Source of the DNA: Pseudohongiella sp.
GTDB taxonomy: Bacteria; Pseudomonadota; Gammaproteobacteria; Pseudomonadales; Pseudohongiellaceae
DNA: 64,000 nt
Direction of reading: 5' to 3'
Assembly: GCA_030651695.1 (NCBI GenBank)
Contig: JAUSCD010000019.1
Location: 1-64,000 of the forward strand
Program-made: the position numbers and the translations under genes
Notes under the pieces: generated by a model
The model's database searches: none
What the model was told of the DNA's origin: nothing
The model's input: the letters and a program-made list of their open reading frames with translations, nothing else
Shown: one piece after another, positions 24,966 through 33,608 of the stretch
How positions within the stretch are numbered: the stretch's first letter is position 1
Layout of the letters: the number at the start of each line of letters is the position of its first letter

Positions 24966-25845
24966 ACCCGCCGGGCTTGATGACAAGCACATCCTGATCC
25001 ACATGGTCTAATAGTTTTTCTGCCGTGCTCCCCACCAGAAAGCGGTCGATCGCAGAACGCGAAACTGCGCCCATTACCAATACACTCGCATCCACCTGCT
25101 TCAGTAATGCCGGCAGAGACTCCATGACCTCGCGCTCATCAATATGTAACCGGGTTTGCGGAATATCATAGTCAACCAGCAGCTCAGCTGTTTTCGCACG
25201 ATAGGCTTCCACGTCAGCACGCAACGCATAGACCCCGGAGACAGGCGGCTGGTAACAGGAGTGAAACAAAAAGATACTGCCCGTGGTTGCAGTTGCCAGT
25301 GATTTGCCAGCTGACGTCAATAACTGATCGAGCTCTGCTGGTTTGTCGTTGGTATGACTGGGGTCAACAGCGACCACAAATACCGGATGTTCCGGCCAGG
25401 CTTTGTCCTTGACCAACAAGACAGGACAAGGGCAGAAGCGCAAAAGCTGCCAGTCCTGGTGAGAAAGAAGCAAGCGCGAAATTTTTTCGTGGTTGCGTGT
25501 GCTCTGCACAAGCAGATCAGGCTTGCTCTGCAACACCTTGTGAATGATCTGCCGATATGGTGGATTGCCCCAGAGCGCGTCCACACTCACTTTAAAACCC
25601 TGCTGGCGGATAACCGCTGCCATATCTTCAAGCAACTGACGGTTGCGTTGAATATGTTCCTGGCGCAGGATGGCAGCCTGAGGCGGGTCGAAATAGAACC
25701 CGTCTTCTAGATAGCTGCTGTGGTCACAAATCAGCAGCTCAAGCTCAGCGCCCATCTGTCTGGCCAGACGAATAGCCTTGTCCAACGCCAACTGGCTATC
25801 CAGCGCCGGCTCTACAATCACAAGTATCTTGTTCACAGATAGCAT
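24925..25845 (-). CDS. Universal stress protein, tandem-domain (UspE-like)
   Basis: A 306-residue protein from the ATG at 25845, preceded by AGGAGA. It has two Usp domains (about 5-145 and 160-300). The second ends with VLVMGAVSRSAIDRFLVGSTAEKLL and DVLVIKPGG, matching the G-x2-G-x9-GS/T nucleotide loop in reduced form. UspE-type proteins act in stress survival. It is divergent from a single-domain Usp and near an FNR homologue, an arrangement common where Anr/FNR controls stress proteins under low oxygen. Confidence 0.9.
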   Translation of the reverse strand: MLSVNKILVIVEPALDSQLALDKAIRLARQMGAELELLICDHSSYLEDGFYFDPPQAAILRQEHIQRNRQLLEDMAAVIRQQGFKVSVDALWGNPPYRQIIHKVLQSKPDLLVQSTRNHEKISRLLLSHQDWQLLRFCPCPVLLVKDKAWPEHPVFVVAVDPSHTNDKPAELDQLLTSAGKSLATATTGSIFLFHSCYQPPVSGVYALRADVEAYRAKTAELLVDYDIPQTRLHIDEREVMESLPALLKQVDASVLVMGAVSRSAIDRFLVGSTAEKLLDHVDQDVLVIKPGGFTDTVKKATLTNL

Positions 25846-25938
25846 TACAGTCTCCTGCGTAATAGATGGCGTTGTTCCGCTCCGGTCAGAGATTATGCCA
25901 ATCGTACAGGCTTGGCAATGCACCACCCTGAAGCAACC

Positions 25939-25952
25939 TTGATCCAGGTCAG
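25939..25952 (+). promoter_or_regulatory. FNR/Anr-like half-conserved site
   Basis: TTGAT-CCAG-GTCAG has one perfect FNR half-site and a second half matching ATCAA in three of five bases. It lies about 95 bases before the single-domain stress-protein start, and a -10-like TACACT follows at 25977, roughly the class II distance. The FNR homologue encoded just downstream makes this a plausible target. The degenerate half leaves real doubt. Confidence 0.35.
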
Positions 25953-26040
25953 CTTCTCATTTGACGTATCGTCAGTTACACTTCTCGATATAAGGCGTAT
26001 ATTTGTTGTGCCTGCTTCGCTGTCTATGGAGAAAGTTGTC

Positions 26041-26475
26041 ATGAGCTATAGCAATTTGATCGTGGCAGTCGACCTGTCCAACGAGTCGGATAAAATAATC
26101 GAGCGGGCGCTGGAGCTCTCCGGCAATGACGCTGGGCGACTGACTCTGGTGCATGTGGTAGAACCTGTGGCAGCGGCTTATCCGATCGACGCTTATGCCA
26201 TAAATATGACAAAACTGCAGGAAGAGGCGATGGCCATAGCAGCGCAACGGCTGGCAGGTATCGCGCAGAGATTCGGTATATCTCCGGCTCGCCAGCTTGT
26301 GCTGGCGGGGGCTGCGGCGACCGAGGTCCGCGCCAAAGCTGAGGAAATGAACGCGGATCTGATTGTAATTGGCAGCCACGGCACCTCAGGCTGGAAACTG
26401 CTGTTAGGCTCAACTGCCAACAAGGTACTGCACGGGGCATCCTGCGACATTATGACCGTGCGTGTGGGTAAATAG
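26041..26475 (+). CDS. Universal stress protein, single domain
   Basis: A 144-residue UspA-family protein from the ATG at 26041 (GGAG upstream). It opens with YSNLIVAVDLSNESDK and has the ATP-binding loop LIVIGSHGTSGWKLLLGST with NKVLHGASCDIMTVRV at the end, so it is probably an ATP-binding Usp. It is divergent from the tandem Usp across about 195 bases and 26 bases upstream of the FNR homologue, possibly co-transcribed with it. Confidence 0.9.
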   Translation: MSYSNLIVAVDLSNESDKIIERALELSGNDAGRLTLVHVVEPVAAAYPIDAYAINMTKLQEEAMAIAAQRLAGIAQRFGISPARQLVLAGAAATEVRAKAEEMNADLIVIGSHGTSGWKLLLGSTANKVLHGASCDIMTVRVGK

Positions 26476-26501
26476 GCTTTATCACGCCACACAGGAATCC
26501 A

Positions 26502-27308
26502 ATGTCTGAAGTCAGCATTAAAACTATCTCCGGGGCGAACGGTGCCAGCGTTAATTCGTCAGCGATTCTGGCCAGCAGTGTCACTGTTCTCAATCCGCGG
26601 CCCTGCCCGCATAATCCGACAGTCAGTTGCAGCAGCTGCCGGCTCAGTGATCTGTGCCTGCCAATCGCGCTTAATAAAAGCGAAATTGTGCAACTTGATG
26701 AAATAATCGAACGTAATCGTCCGCTTAAAAAAGGCGAACATCTGTATCGTCAGCGGGATGAATTCCGTTCGGTGTTTGCGGTACGCAGTGGCAGCTTCAA
26801 ATCTTACGTGTTGGGGGCTGACGGTCAGAGCAGGGTCACCGGCTTCTTTATGCCAGGCGAAATTATTGGCATGGACGGCATAGGCAGTCGTGTTCACGGT
26901 GTTTCCACAATGGCGCTGGAGCATGCATCAATCTGCGAAATCCCGTTTTCGCAACTGGAAAAACTCAGCCATCAGCTACCTAATCTGCAGAGCCGCTTTT
27001 TTGCCATCATGAGCAATGAAATCGTCAAAGATCAGCAGATCCACACGCTTCTGAGCAGTTACACTGCAGAACAACGATTGGCGTCGTTTTTACTCAGCCT
27101 ATCTGCTCGGTACGCGCGTTGCCAGTTATCACCAGAACGTTTTCTGCTGCACATGACACGCAGCGACATCGGTGAGTACCTTGGCCTGACACTGGAAACC
27201 GTCAGTCGTGTATTTTCTGCGTTGCAGAAAAAAGAAATTATTCTGGTGAAAAGTCGCGAAATTGAAATCTGCGATATGCACAGACTTAAAGCCATCCTTG
27301 GCGAGTGA
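26502..27308 (+). CDS. fnr: FNR/Anr-type oxygen-sensing regulator
   Basis: A 268-residue Crp/Fnr protein with the FNR cluster ligands: Cys43-x2-Cys46-x5-Cys52 (SCSSCRLSDLC) plus Cys145 in HASICEIPF, aligned with E. coli Cys20, 23, 29 and 122. These bind an oxygen-labile 4Fe-4S cluster. The recognition helix has TLETVSRVFSALQ with the E--SR pattern that reads TTGAT. The N terminus is about 20 residues longer than in E. coli. Adjacent stress-protein and sulfide genes are typical members of its regulon, by inference. Confidence 0.92.
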   Translation: MSEVSIKTISGANGASVNSSAILASSVTVLNPRPCPHNPTVSCSSCRLSDLCLPIALNKSEIVQLDEIIERNRPLKKGEHLYRQRDEFRSVFAVRSGSFKSYVLGADGQSRVTGFFMPGEIIGMDGIGSRVHGVSTMALEHASICEIPFSQLEKLSHQLPNLQSRFFAIMSNEIVKDQQIHTLLSSYTAEQRLASFLLSLSARYARCQLSPERFLLHMTRSDIGEYLGLTLETVSRVFSALQKKEIILVKSREIEICDMHRLKAILGE

Positions 27309-27335
27309 GTCCAACCTTCCCGGCTACGGAATGTT

Positions 27336-28199
27336 CTACAAACGGTTCACCGGTATCTTGAAGTAAACAGTACCGTTGTCTTCCGCTGGCGGCATCTGTC
27401 CCGCTCTTACGTTGAGCTGGATTGACGGAAGAATCAGTCTGGGCATCGCCAAAGACCGGTCACGCGCTTGCCGCATTGTGACAAAGTCCTCCTCTGATAC
27501 ACCATCATGCACATGTATGTTGTGCTTTTTCTGATCGGCTACGGTGGTCACGTACTGATGATCGCGCCGGCCATCAGGATAGTCATGGCACATAAACAAG
27601 CGCGTGCTGTCGTCCATGCCAAGCAGACGCTGTATGGAATGATAGAGGGTATGCGCGTTGCCGCCCGGGAAGTCACATCGCGCTGTCCCGACGTCTGGCA
27701 TAAATAGCGTATCACCCACAAACACCGCATCTCCGATTCGCCAGGACATGTCTGCCGGCGTATGGCCTGGCGTGTAAATTACCTCAGCGTCGAGCTCTCC
27801 GACATTGAAGGTTTCCCCCTCGGCAAATAATTTGTCGAACTGGCTACCATCCGTCAGGAATTGCTTCTCCAGATTAAAAACTTCCCGGAATATTTTCTGT
27901 ACCTCGACAATTTTGTCACCAATCGCAATCCGTCCGCCAAGCTGATCACGAATGAACGGCGCAGCCGACAGGTGATCGGCGTGCGCGTGGGTTTCCAGCA
28001 CCCAGTCAACCGTCAGCTTGTGCGCCCGCACAAAGTCGACCAGGCGTTGCGCGCCATCAGTGCGGGTACGGCCTGATTTAGGGTCGTAGTCCAGCACCGG
28101 GTCAATCACAGCAGCACGACCGCCTTCCTGGTCGTACACCACGTAACTGAAAGTCTCTGAATCCTTGTCCAGGAACGCCTCAACAAAAGCCTTTCTCAT
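27336..28199 (-). CDS. Persulfide dioxygenase-type metallo-beta-lactamase (Blh/ETHE1-like)
   Basis: A 287-residue MBL-fold protein with THAHADHLSA (HAHADH at 71-76), the second His in YTPGHTPADMSW and later metal residues in VFVGDTLFMPDVGTARCDF and FMCHDYPDGRR. This pattern is that of ETHE1/Blh enzymes, which oxidise glutathione or free persulfide to sulfite using one iron. It is divergent from a BigR-like repressor gene and two YeeE-type transporter genes, reproducing the blh-bigR sulfide detoxification locus of Xylella and Agrobacterium. Confidence 0.9.
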   Translation of the reverse strand: MRKAFVEAFLDKDSETFSYVVYDQEGGRAAVIDPVLDYDPKSGRTRTDGAQRLVDFVRAHKLTVDWVLETHAHADHLSAAPFIRDQLGGRIAIGDKIVEVQKIFREVFNLEKQFLTDGSQFDKLFAEGETFNVGELDAEVIYTPGHTPADMSWRIGDAVFVGDTLFMPDVGTARCDFPGGNAHTLYHSIQRLLGMDDSTRLFMCHDYPDGRRDHQYVTTVADQKKHNIHVHDGVSEEDFVTMRQARDRSLAMPRLILPSIQLNVRAGQMPPAEDNGTVYFKIPVNRL

Positions 28200-28226
28200 A
28201 ATGTATCTCCAATTAATTGAGCACTT

Positions 28227-28269
28227 GCAAATAAATTACTTGAAAACATTATATAAGTAAATATATTAT
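28227..28269. promoter_or_regulatory. AT-rich palindromes, probable BigR operators
   Basis: In the divergent region, CAAATAAATTACTTG (28227-28241) is a nearly perfect 15-base palindrome and ATTATATAAGTAAATATATTAT (split here as ATTATATAAGT and AAATATATTAT, 28248-28269) is an imperfect inverted repeat. BigR binds an AT-rich palindrome overlapping the promoter of its own operon. Position and composition fit that, but the exact half-site is my inference. Confidence 0.55.
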
Positions 28270-28306
28270 TTAAATCGTAATCATTAGCAAACAATTGGTA
28301 CCGTCC

Positions 28307-28675
28307 ATGCAAACATCTACTACCGGCCAAGAAGGCAGTTCCGGATCGCAGGGAAGTTCATTAATCATGAATGTCTCAGATATGCGGCAAAACGCAGGCG
28401 CAGCCACCAGCCTGCTCAAGACCTTGGCCCACGAGGACAGGTTGATGCTTCTGTGCCAGCTGTGCGAAAGAGAAATGTGTGTCAGCGAACTAGAGCAGGT
28501 GCTGGATATCCATCAACCCAGTCTTTCACAACAGCTTGGGGTGTTGCGCCGCGAAGGACTGGTAGAAACCCGCCGCGATGGGAAACACATTTATTACCGG
28601 GTGAGTCCGGGCCCAGCACTACTGATATTGCAACAACTCCATACCATTTTCTGTTCTCAGGAGAACACCTTATGA
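28307..28675 (+). CDS. bigR: ArsR-family persulfide sensor BigR
   Basis: A 122-residue winged-helix repressor from the ATG at 28307; alternatives are TTG at 28295 and an ATG at 28367 that better fits family length. ArsR features: LLKTLAHEDRLMLLCQL, DIHQPSLSQQLGVLRREGLVETRR and KHIYYRVSPG. Two sensing cysteines of BigR are conserved: one in MLLCQLCE and one in [12 protein letters not shown] at the C terminus, which form a polysulfide link when sulfide is oxidised. It should repress the divergent dioxygenase and its own transporter operon. Stop overlaps the next start (ATGA). Confidence 0.9.
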   Translation: MQTSTTGQEGSSGSQGSSLIMNVSDMRQNAGAATSLLKTLAHEDRLMLLCQLCEREMCVSELEQVLDIHQPSLSQQLGVLRREGLVETRRDGKHIYYRVSPGPALLILQQLHTIFCSQENTL

Positions 28676-29106
28676 CAATCGACTGGATTGCATTCACACC
28701 ATGGACAGCACTGGCCGGAGGCGCATTGATTGGCCTCGCAGCAGCCGCGTTTGTCCTGCTTAACGGTCGCATAGCCGGGATTTCCGGCATCGTGGGCGGC
28801 CTCCTCTCTCCACAGAAAGGCGATATCCTGTGGCGGATACTGTTTGTCGCCGGCATTGTGCTGGCCCCCTTGCTTTGGCTGCTCAGCGGACCATTGCCGG
28901 ATATGCAGATTGACGCCAGCTATCCCATGCTGATCGTGGCGGGCCTGATCGTCGGGATCAGCACCCGATACGGTTCCGGCTGCACCAGCGGCCACGGCGT
29001 GTGCGGCATATCACGTCTGTCGCCGCGCTCGATCGTGGCTACTCTGGCGTTCATGTTTACCGGTTTTGTGACTGTCTACATCATGCGTCATTTGTTGGGA
29101 ATCTGA
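28672..29106 (+). CDS. YeeE/YedE family sulfur transporter, first half
   Basis: A 144-residue inner-membrane protein from the ATG at 28672, overlapping the bigR stop by four bases. It has four hydrophobic segments and the YeeE/YedE signature [21 protein letters not shown] with two cysteines, matching the thiosulfate-channel motif with a conserved Cys. It works with the next gene as two halves of a sulfur-compound permease. In blh-bigR loci this pair probably exports or imports thiosulfate or sulfite. Confidence 0.9.
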   Translation: MTIDWIAFTPWTALAGGALIGLAAAAFVLLNGRIAGISGIVGGLLSPQKGDILWRILFVAGIVLAPLLWLLSGPLPDMQIDASYPMLIVAGLIVGISTRYGSGCTSGHGVCGISRLSPRSIVATLAFMFTGFVTVYIMRHLLGI

Positions 29107-29114
29107 GGAGCAAC

Positions 29115-29543
29115 ATGAACAAACATTTTATTTCAGCATTTATAAGCGGACTTGTTTTTGGTCTGGGTCTGTTGGTGTCTGGCATGGCCAACCCGGACAA
29201 GGTCTTATCATTTCTGGATCTGGCTGGAGCCTGGGATCCTTCGCTGGCCCTGGTTATGGCAGGTGCTATAGCTGTAGGCCTGGTTGCTTTCGCCGCGATC
29301 AAAGGCCGCACGCATTCGCTGCTGGGCGAACCGCTGAGACTCCCGGCTAAGAAGGATCTGGACCTCCGCCTCATCATGGGCAGCCTGGGTTTTGGCGTAG
29401 GCTGGGGACTGGCTGGTTTTTGCCCCGGGCCAGCCTTGGTGGCGCTTGGCGCCGGAGCTCCGAAGGCAGCGGTGTTTGTAGCCGCAATGCTTGCAGGGAT
29501 GGCAATTTACGAGCTGCTGGAAAAAACCAGAGCGCGGGCATAA
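29115..29543 (+). CDS. YeeE/YedE family sulfur transporter, second half (DUF6691)
   Basis: A 142-residue membrane protein from the ATG at 29115 with GAGGAG upstream. It has four helices and the motif GFGVGWGLAGFCPGPALVALG with a single conserved Cys. It pairs with the preceding gene (8-base gap) to make the complete two-pseudo-repeat channel. Last gene of the bigR operon; its end is 15 bases from the convergent spermidine-synthase-like gene. Confidence 0.9.
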   Translation: MNKHFISAFISGLVFGLGLLVSGMANPDKVLSFLDLAGAWDPSLALVMAGAIAVGLVAFAAIKGRTHSLLGEPLRLPAKKDLDLRLIMGSLGFGVGWGLAGFCPGPALVALGAGAPKAAVFVAAMLAGMAIYELLEKTRARA

Positions 29544-29558
29544 CCCCACGTAAAAGCC

Positions 29559-30455
29559 CTAATTCAGCAAATTGGCGGGGGAATACTGGTCGGTCAGAAT
29601 GCGCGTGGACGTGTTCCAGTCTGCACGCGTACTGAGCTGCGCCGGGTACTCGAGAAAATTGATACCATAAGGTCTGAGCTTTTCGTACAGCGCCCGCGCC
29701 GGCGCATGAAGCTCGGCAACGGAAGGCATGTTCTGTTTTTTGGCCAGAATAATGCGGTTACCGCTACCTGCAGTTTTAAAATTCAGAAACTCCCCAAACA
29801 CGGACTGGTAGGTAACCGACTCATAGTCATACAGCCGGCTGGATGCAAATGTGTTGGCAACCACCACACCTTCCGGAGTTAGTATCTGGCTGACTTCCTG
29901 AAGAAACTCCTGTGTGAGCAAATGCTCGGGAATGTACTCGCCCGAAAACGCATCCAGAACGATGTAGTCGTACTGCTCACCACGCAACCCCGCCCGCTTG
30001 ATAAAGACGCGCGCATCCACAACGTGATTGACCAGTTTGTCGTCTTCCACAAAGTTAAAATAGTCTCTGGCAACTTTTACCACAGCCTGGTCCACTTCCA
30101 GCACGTCTATGCTTGCGTCCGGAAAAAGCTCTCGCATTACCGTCGGTATGGTTCCGCCCCCCAGACCCGCAACCAGAATCCGTTGCGGATCCGGATTCAG
30201 CAACAGGCCGGCAAAACTCATACGGGTGTAATTAAACACCAGTCTTTTAGGATCACGCAGATCGATACAAGTCTGATTCATGTCACCACGATGTATATTA
30301 AACAACATACATCGCTGATTGTTGAATTCAGTCACCACGACATCGCGATATTGGGAACGTTCTTCGTGAATTATGGTGCGTTGGGCTACAGCACGGCCGT
30401 TAAAACTGAACCAGGCCAGTACCATCATCAACACGGTCAGCACAATTTTATTCAC
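29559..30455 (-). CDS. Spermidine synthase-like protein with N-terminal membrane segment
   Basis: A 298-residue protein whose fold is that of spermidine synthase/AdoMet methyltransferases: ILVAGLGGGTIPTVMRELF, DVLEVDQAVVKVARDYF and YIVLDAFSGEYIPEHLLTQEF. The catalytic aspartates of true SpeE are only partly preserved. It starts with a hydrophobic helix (IVLTVLMMVLAWFSF then NGRAVAQ) that is either a signal peptide or the last membrane span of a split protein. GTG start at 30455 overlaps the stop of the membrane gene by four bases. Not a second housekeeping spermidine synthase. Confidence 0.85.
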   Translation of the reverse strand: MNKIVLTVLMMVLAWFSFNGRAVAQRTIIHEERSQYRDVVVTEFNNQRCMLFNIHRGDMNQTCIDLRDPKRLVFNYTRMSFAGLLLNPDPQRILVAGLGGGTIPTVMRELFPDASIDVLEVDQAVVKVARDYFNFVEDDKLVNHVVDARVFIKRAGLRGEQYDYIVLDAFSGEYIPEHLLTQEFLQEVSQILTPEGVVVANTFASSRLYDYESVTYQSVFGEFLNFKTAGSGNRIILAKKQNMPSVAELHAPARALYEKLRPYGINFLEYPAQLSTRADWNTSTRILTDQYSPANLLN

Positions 30456-31120
30456 AAGGCATCCTCTCGTGAATCACGGCGGTCAGCCAACATCACGGCC
30501 AGCGCACATAATAAGAGGGCAATCACACAGCCCCACATCACCTGATCCAGATTAAACCACAAAACAAAATAAAACGAAGTAGCCAGGGTTCCCAGTGCGC
30601 TACCCAGTGTGGACACAAAATATAACAATCCCGCCACCCCGCCACTGCCTTCCTGAGACGACACCATCAATCTGACCGAATATGGTGACACCATGCCCAT
30701 CACACAGATCGGTAGAAAATAAAGTAACCCGGCTGTCAGCAGGGAACCATAACGGGGATCTTCTATGGTCATAAAAATGCGGGTCATGACCGGATCGGCA
30801 AAATAAATGATCGGAAGGCAAAGCAATGCAGCGATTACAAAGAATGAGGCAAACTGCCGGCTGTTGGGAGTGCGGGTGGACAACTTGCCGCCCCATAAAT
30901 AGCCCAGAGACAAAGACAGCATAAAAACTGTAATGATACTGCCCCAGACATACACACTGCTGCCGAAATAAGGCGCCATCACGCGCCCGCCCAGCAATTC
31001 TATCGACATGATGGAAAAACCGTTAATAAAGGCTACTGTCAGAATCACCCAGCGCCCGAACGCTGATCGAGCCAATCCCTGCTCCGCCCTGGAACTTCGT
31101 TTTACCTTGTTTTTCTTCAC
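30452..31120 (-). CDS. Membrane half of a split spermidine synthase-like transporter
   Basis: A 222-residue protein from the GTG at 31120, an extension upstream would collide with the divergent MATE gene. About six membrane helices, opening with WVILTVAFINGFSIMSIELLGGRVMAPYFGSSVYVWGS (residues about 20-57), which is the N-terminal membrane region of the fused MFS/spermidine-synthase proteins. The synthase-like domain follows as a separate overlapping gene, so an ancestral fusion has probably been split, or never joined. Transported substrate unknown. Confidence 0.82.
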   Translation of the reverse strand: MKKNKVKRSSRAEQGLARSAFGRWVILTVAFINGFSIMSIELLGGRVMAPYFGSSVYVWGSIITVFMLSLSLGYLWGGKLSTRTPNSRQFASFFVIAALLCLPIIYFADPVMTRIFMTIEDPRYGSLLTAGLLYFLPICVMGMVSPYSVRLMVSSQEGSGGVAGLLYFVSTLGSALGTLATSFYFVLWFNLDQVMWGCVIALLLCALAVMLADRRDSREDAL

Positions 31121-31259
31121 TGTTTGTCGCCTGCACGGTGCCACTCGGGGTGGCAAGCGTACCACAGCCACAAGGGAAAAATCAGTGCGTTCAATTGCCA
31201 AAACCCGGGCATGAGCGTATGCTCGGCGCGCTGCAAACAGCCCATACCCGGCCTTTTTT

Positions 31260-32645
31260 ATGTCCTCGAAAAATCCTGATTCGACCGCGACTGCTGAATC
31301 CACGCCGCCGCCTGCGCCACCAGCGCTCAAACTCAGCCTGTTCAAACTGGCCGGGCCTACTATTATCGGCAATTTGTTGCTGTCCTTTGTGCATCTGGCA
31401 GCGATCAAAATTGTCGCTGAACTGGGTGCGGACGCCGTAGCAGCAGTAATAGCTGCAGACCGCATTTATATGGCCGTGCAGCTGATTATTTTTTCCATTA
31501 CCGCTGGCACCACCGCCATGGTTGCCTACGCCTGGGGCAGCCGCAACTACGCGGAGGCTGATCGGGTCGTCAAAATGTCATCCTTGCTGACGCTGGGGGC
31601 ATCGTTGCTGCTCTGTGTACTGATTCAATGGCTGGCAACGCCACTGGTTGCCATCTTTGGTTTGCGCGGCGAAACTTTGGCTGAAGCTGCCTTTTATCTT
31701 AAAGTGCTGATTTATTTTAATGTGTTTTTCTCGTTTCTGGCGGTAATGAGCGCAGCGTTAAGAGCAGCGGGCGATGCACTGACGCCCGTGTGGATTGCAG
31801 CCATCGGCAATATCGTCAACGTCGCACTGGCCTATGTACTGGTTTATGGTATCGGCCCCTTCCCTGCTTTGGGCATCAAAGGCGCGGCTTACGCTGCCGG
31901 CATTTCCTATTCCATTGTGAGTATCATCTTTTTCTGGATGTGGCGGACACAGCGTTTGCTATTAAAACCAGAAAAACAGGTATTTATGCAACGCGATCGG
32001 GCCCGAAGGCTTATCCGCATTGCAGTTCCCGCGGGCATTGAACAGTCCATTTTTAATGTATCGATCATCGCGTTTATGTGGGTCGTCTCGCTGTACGGCA
32101 CCGAAGCATTTACTGCCTACGGTATTGGCGTAAATATTCTTTCAATTTCAATTGTAATTGGTATGGGCTTTGCCATCGCCACTGCCACCATGGCAGGCCA
32201 GAATCTGGGCGCGGGTTTGCCCGAAGAAGCAGAACGGGCAGCCTGGCGTAATCTGAAAATTTCATTTTGCACCATGGCCGTACTGGGCTTGGTAATTGGA
32301 CTCAATGCACGATTTATTGGCAGTTTCTTCATCACTGATCCACTGGTGCTGGACTATCTGGTGGCACTGACAGTAATGGTTGCTGTCGTGCAGCCAATGA
32401 TGTCGATTGAATTCACTCTGGGTGGAGCGCTGAGAGGCGCCGGTGACACAAAATCGCCGGCACGCATCACACTGATGGGGTTTCTGTTCGGGCGGGTTCT
32501 GCTTACGGCGGTATTTTACTTCATGGAGCTCGGCATCTACTGGGTGTATGGCGCTTTGATTGCCGATTACATCATCAAGTCGGCCATGTACTTTTACGTG
32601 TTCCGTAAAGGGCGCTGGAAAACTGCGTTCGCAGGTGGCCGCTGA
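31260..32645 (+). CDS. MATE family efflux transporter
   Basis: A 461-residue inner-membrane protein with twelve predicted helices in two MatE halves (about 20-185 and 240-405), the multidrug and toxin extrusion plan: sodium- or proton-driven export of cationic compounds. LFKLAGPTIIGNLLLSFVHL opens the first half and LGGALRGAGDTKSPARITLMG lies in the second. No good ribosome site precedes the ATG, so the true start could differ slightly. The stop codon abuts the next start, suggesting coupling with the AEC carrier. Confidence 0.92.
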   Translation: MSSKNPDSTATAESTPPPAPPALKLSLFKLAGPTIIGNLLLSFVHLAAIKIVAELGADAVAAVIAADRIYMAVQLIIFSITAGTTAMVAYAWGSRNYAEADRVVKMSSLLTLGASLLLCVLIQWLATPLVAIFGLRGETLAEAAFYLKVLIYFNVFFSFLAVMSAALRAAGDALTPVWIAAIGNIVNVALAYVLVYGIGPFPALGIKGAAYAAGISYSIVSIIFFWMWRTQRLLLKPEKQVFMQRDRARRLIRIAVPAGIEQSIFNVSIIAFMWVVSLYGTEAFTAYGIGVNILSISIVIGMGFAIATATMAGQNLGAGLPEEAERAAWRNLKISFCTMAVLGLVIGLNARFIGSFFITDPLVLDYLVALTVMVAVVQPMMSIEFTLGGALRGAGDTKSPARITLMGFLFGRVLLTAVFYFMELGIYWVYGALIADYIIKSAMYFYVFRKGRWKTAFAGGR

Positions 32646-33575
32646 ATGGGTCTGGTGGAAGGCATATTCCCGGTTCTGACACTTGCACTTGCCGGTTACC
32701 TTGCTTCGCGCAGCGGTTATTTGCAAACGCCGGAAACCATGGCGCTATCCAAGTTCACCTTTAATCTGATCATCCCCTGTCTGCTCTTTGTGAATATGGT
32801 GCACGCCGATATTCCGGACAACTTTGGTGTCGATTTCCTTCTCGCATTTTATCTGCCTGTGCTCTGCGTATATCTGATAGCAGTTTTGCTTGCCCGTTTT
32901 TGGCTGGCCGCTGACACCAACTTTCAATCTGTGTTCGCAATGGCAACAACCTACTCTAATACCACCGTGGTAGGTATTCCACTTGTGTTGCAGACACTTG
33001 GCAGTGAAGCACTGCTGCCCCTGTTTTTGATCATTGCCACACAAAACCTGGTCCTGTTCAGTGTAGGAACCGTTGTTGCGGAACGCGAACACTTTGACGT
33101 CAGGGCCATGTTAAAAAGCATCACCCGCCTGATAAAACAGCTGTTAAGCAGCCCGTTGACCGCCAGCCTGCTTGCAGGGCTGGCGTTCAATCTGCTGGCA
33201 ATCCCCTTGTATCAACCGTTGGATACCAGTATGACTTTGATGTCGGAAGCAGCCATCCCGTGCGCGCTGTTTATCCTCGGCACCACTTTGCACCAGTACA
33301 AAGTGGGACATCAGATAAAACCGGCTTTGATCATTACAGGCTTGAAACTGTTGCTGCTTCCGCTGTTGATGGCGCTATCAATGCTGGTGGCATTTGATAT
33401 TGATCCGCTTTGGGCCAAAACAGCGATTCTGGGCGCTGCCATGCCAGTGGGCATCAGCGCTTATGTGTTTTCTATCCGCTACAACACCGGACAGGCTGCA
33501 GTTGCCGCCGCCTCGGTTATTTCCACACTGGCGAGCCTGTTTCCACTGACACTGGTTTTGTTGCTGGTTCCCTGA
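32646..33575 (+). CDS. AEC family transporter
   Basis: A 309-residue protein with about ten helices in two groups of five, PF03547 (auxin efflux carrier/malonate transporter-like): LVEGIFPVLTLALAGYLASRSG at the start and LLMALSMLVAFDIDP in the second half. It begins directly after the MATE stop codon, so the two are translationally coupled, with the AGGTGG of the MATE end acting as the ribosome site. Family members carry organic acids or amino acids; substrate not evident. Confidence 0.9.
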   Translation: MGLVEGIFPVLTLALAGYLASRSGYLQTPETMALSKFTFNLIIPCLLFVNMVHADIPDNFGVDFLLAFYLPVLCVYLIAVLLARFWLAADTNFQSVFAMATTYSNTTVVGIPLVLQTLGSEALLPLFLIIATQNLVLFSVGTVVAEREHFDVRAMLKSITRLIKQLLSSPLTASLLAGLAFNLLAIPLYQPLDTSMTLMSEAAIPCALFILGTTLHQYKVGHQIKPALIITGLKLLLLPLLMALSMLVAFDIDPLWAKTAILGAAMPVGISAYVFSIRYNTGQAAVAAASVISTLASLFPLTLVLLLVP

Positions 33576-33608
33576 TTGGGGCTGCAGACTTTATCATCAT
33601 GCAGTCAA

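Noticed and set aside
29559-30455. Second speE copy
   Set aside because: It lacks the full SpeE catalytic pattern, has an N-terminal membrane segment and overlaps a membrane partner gene; the true speE is at 21883.
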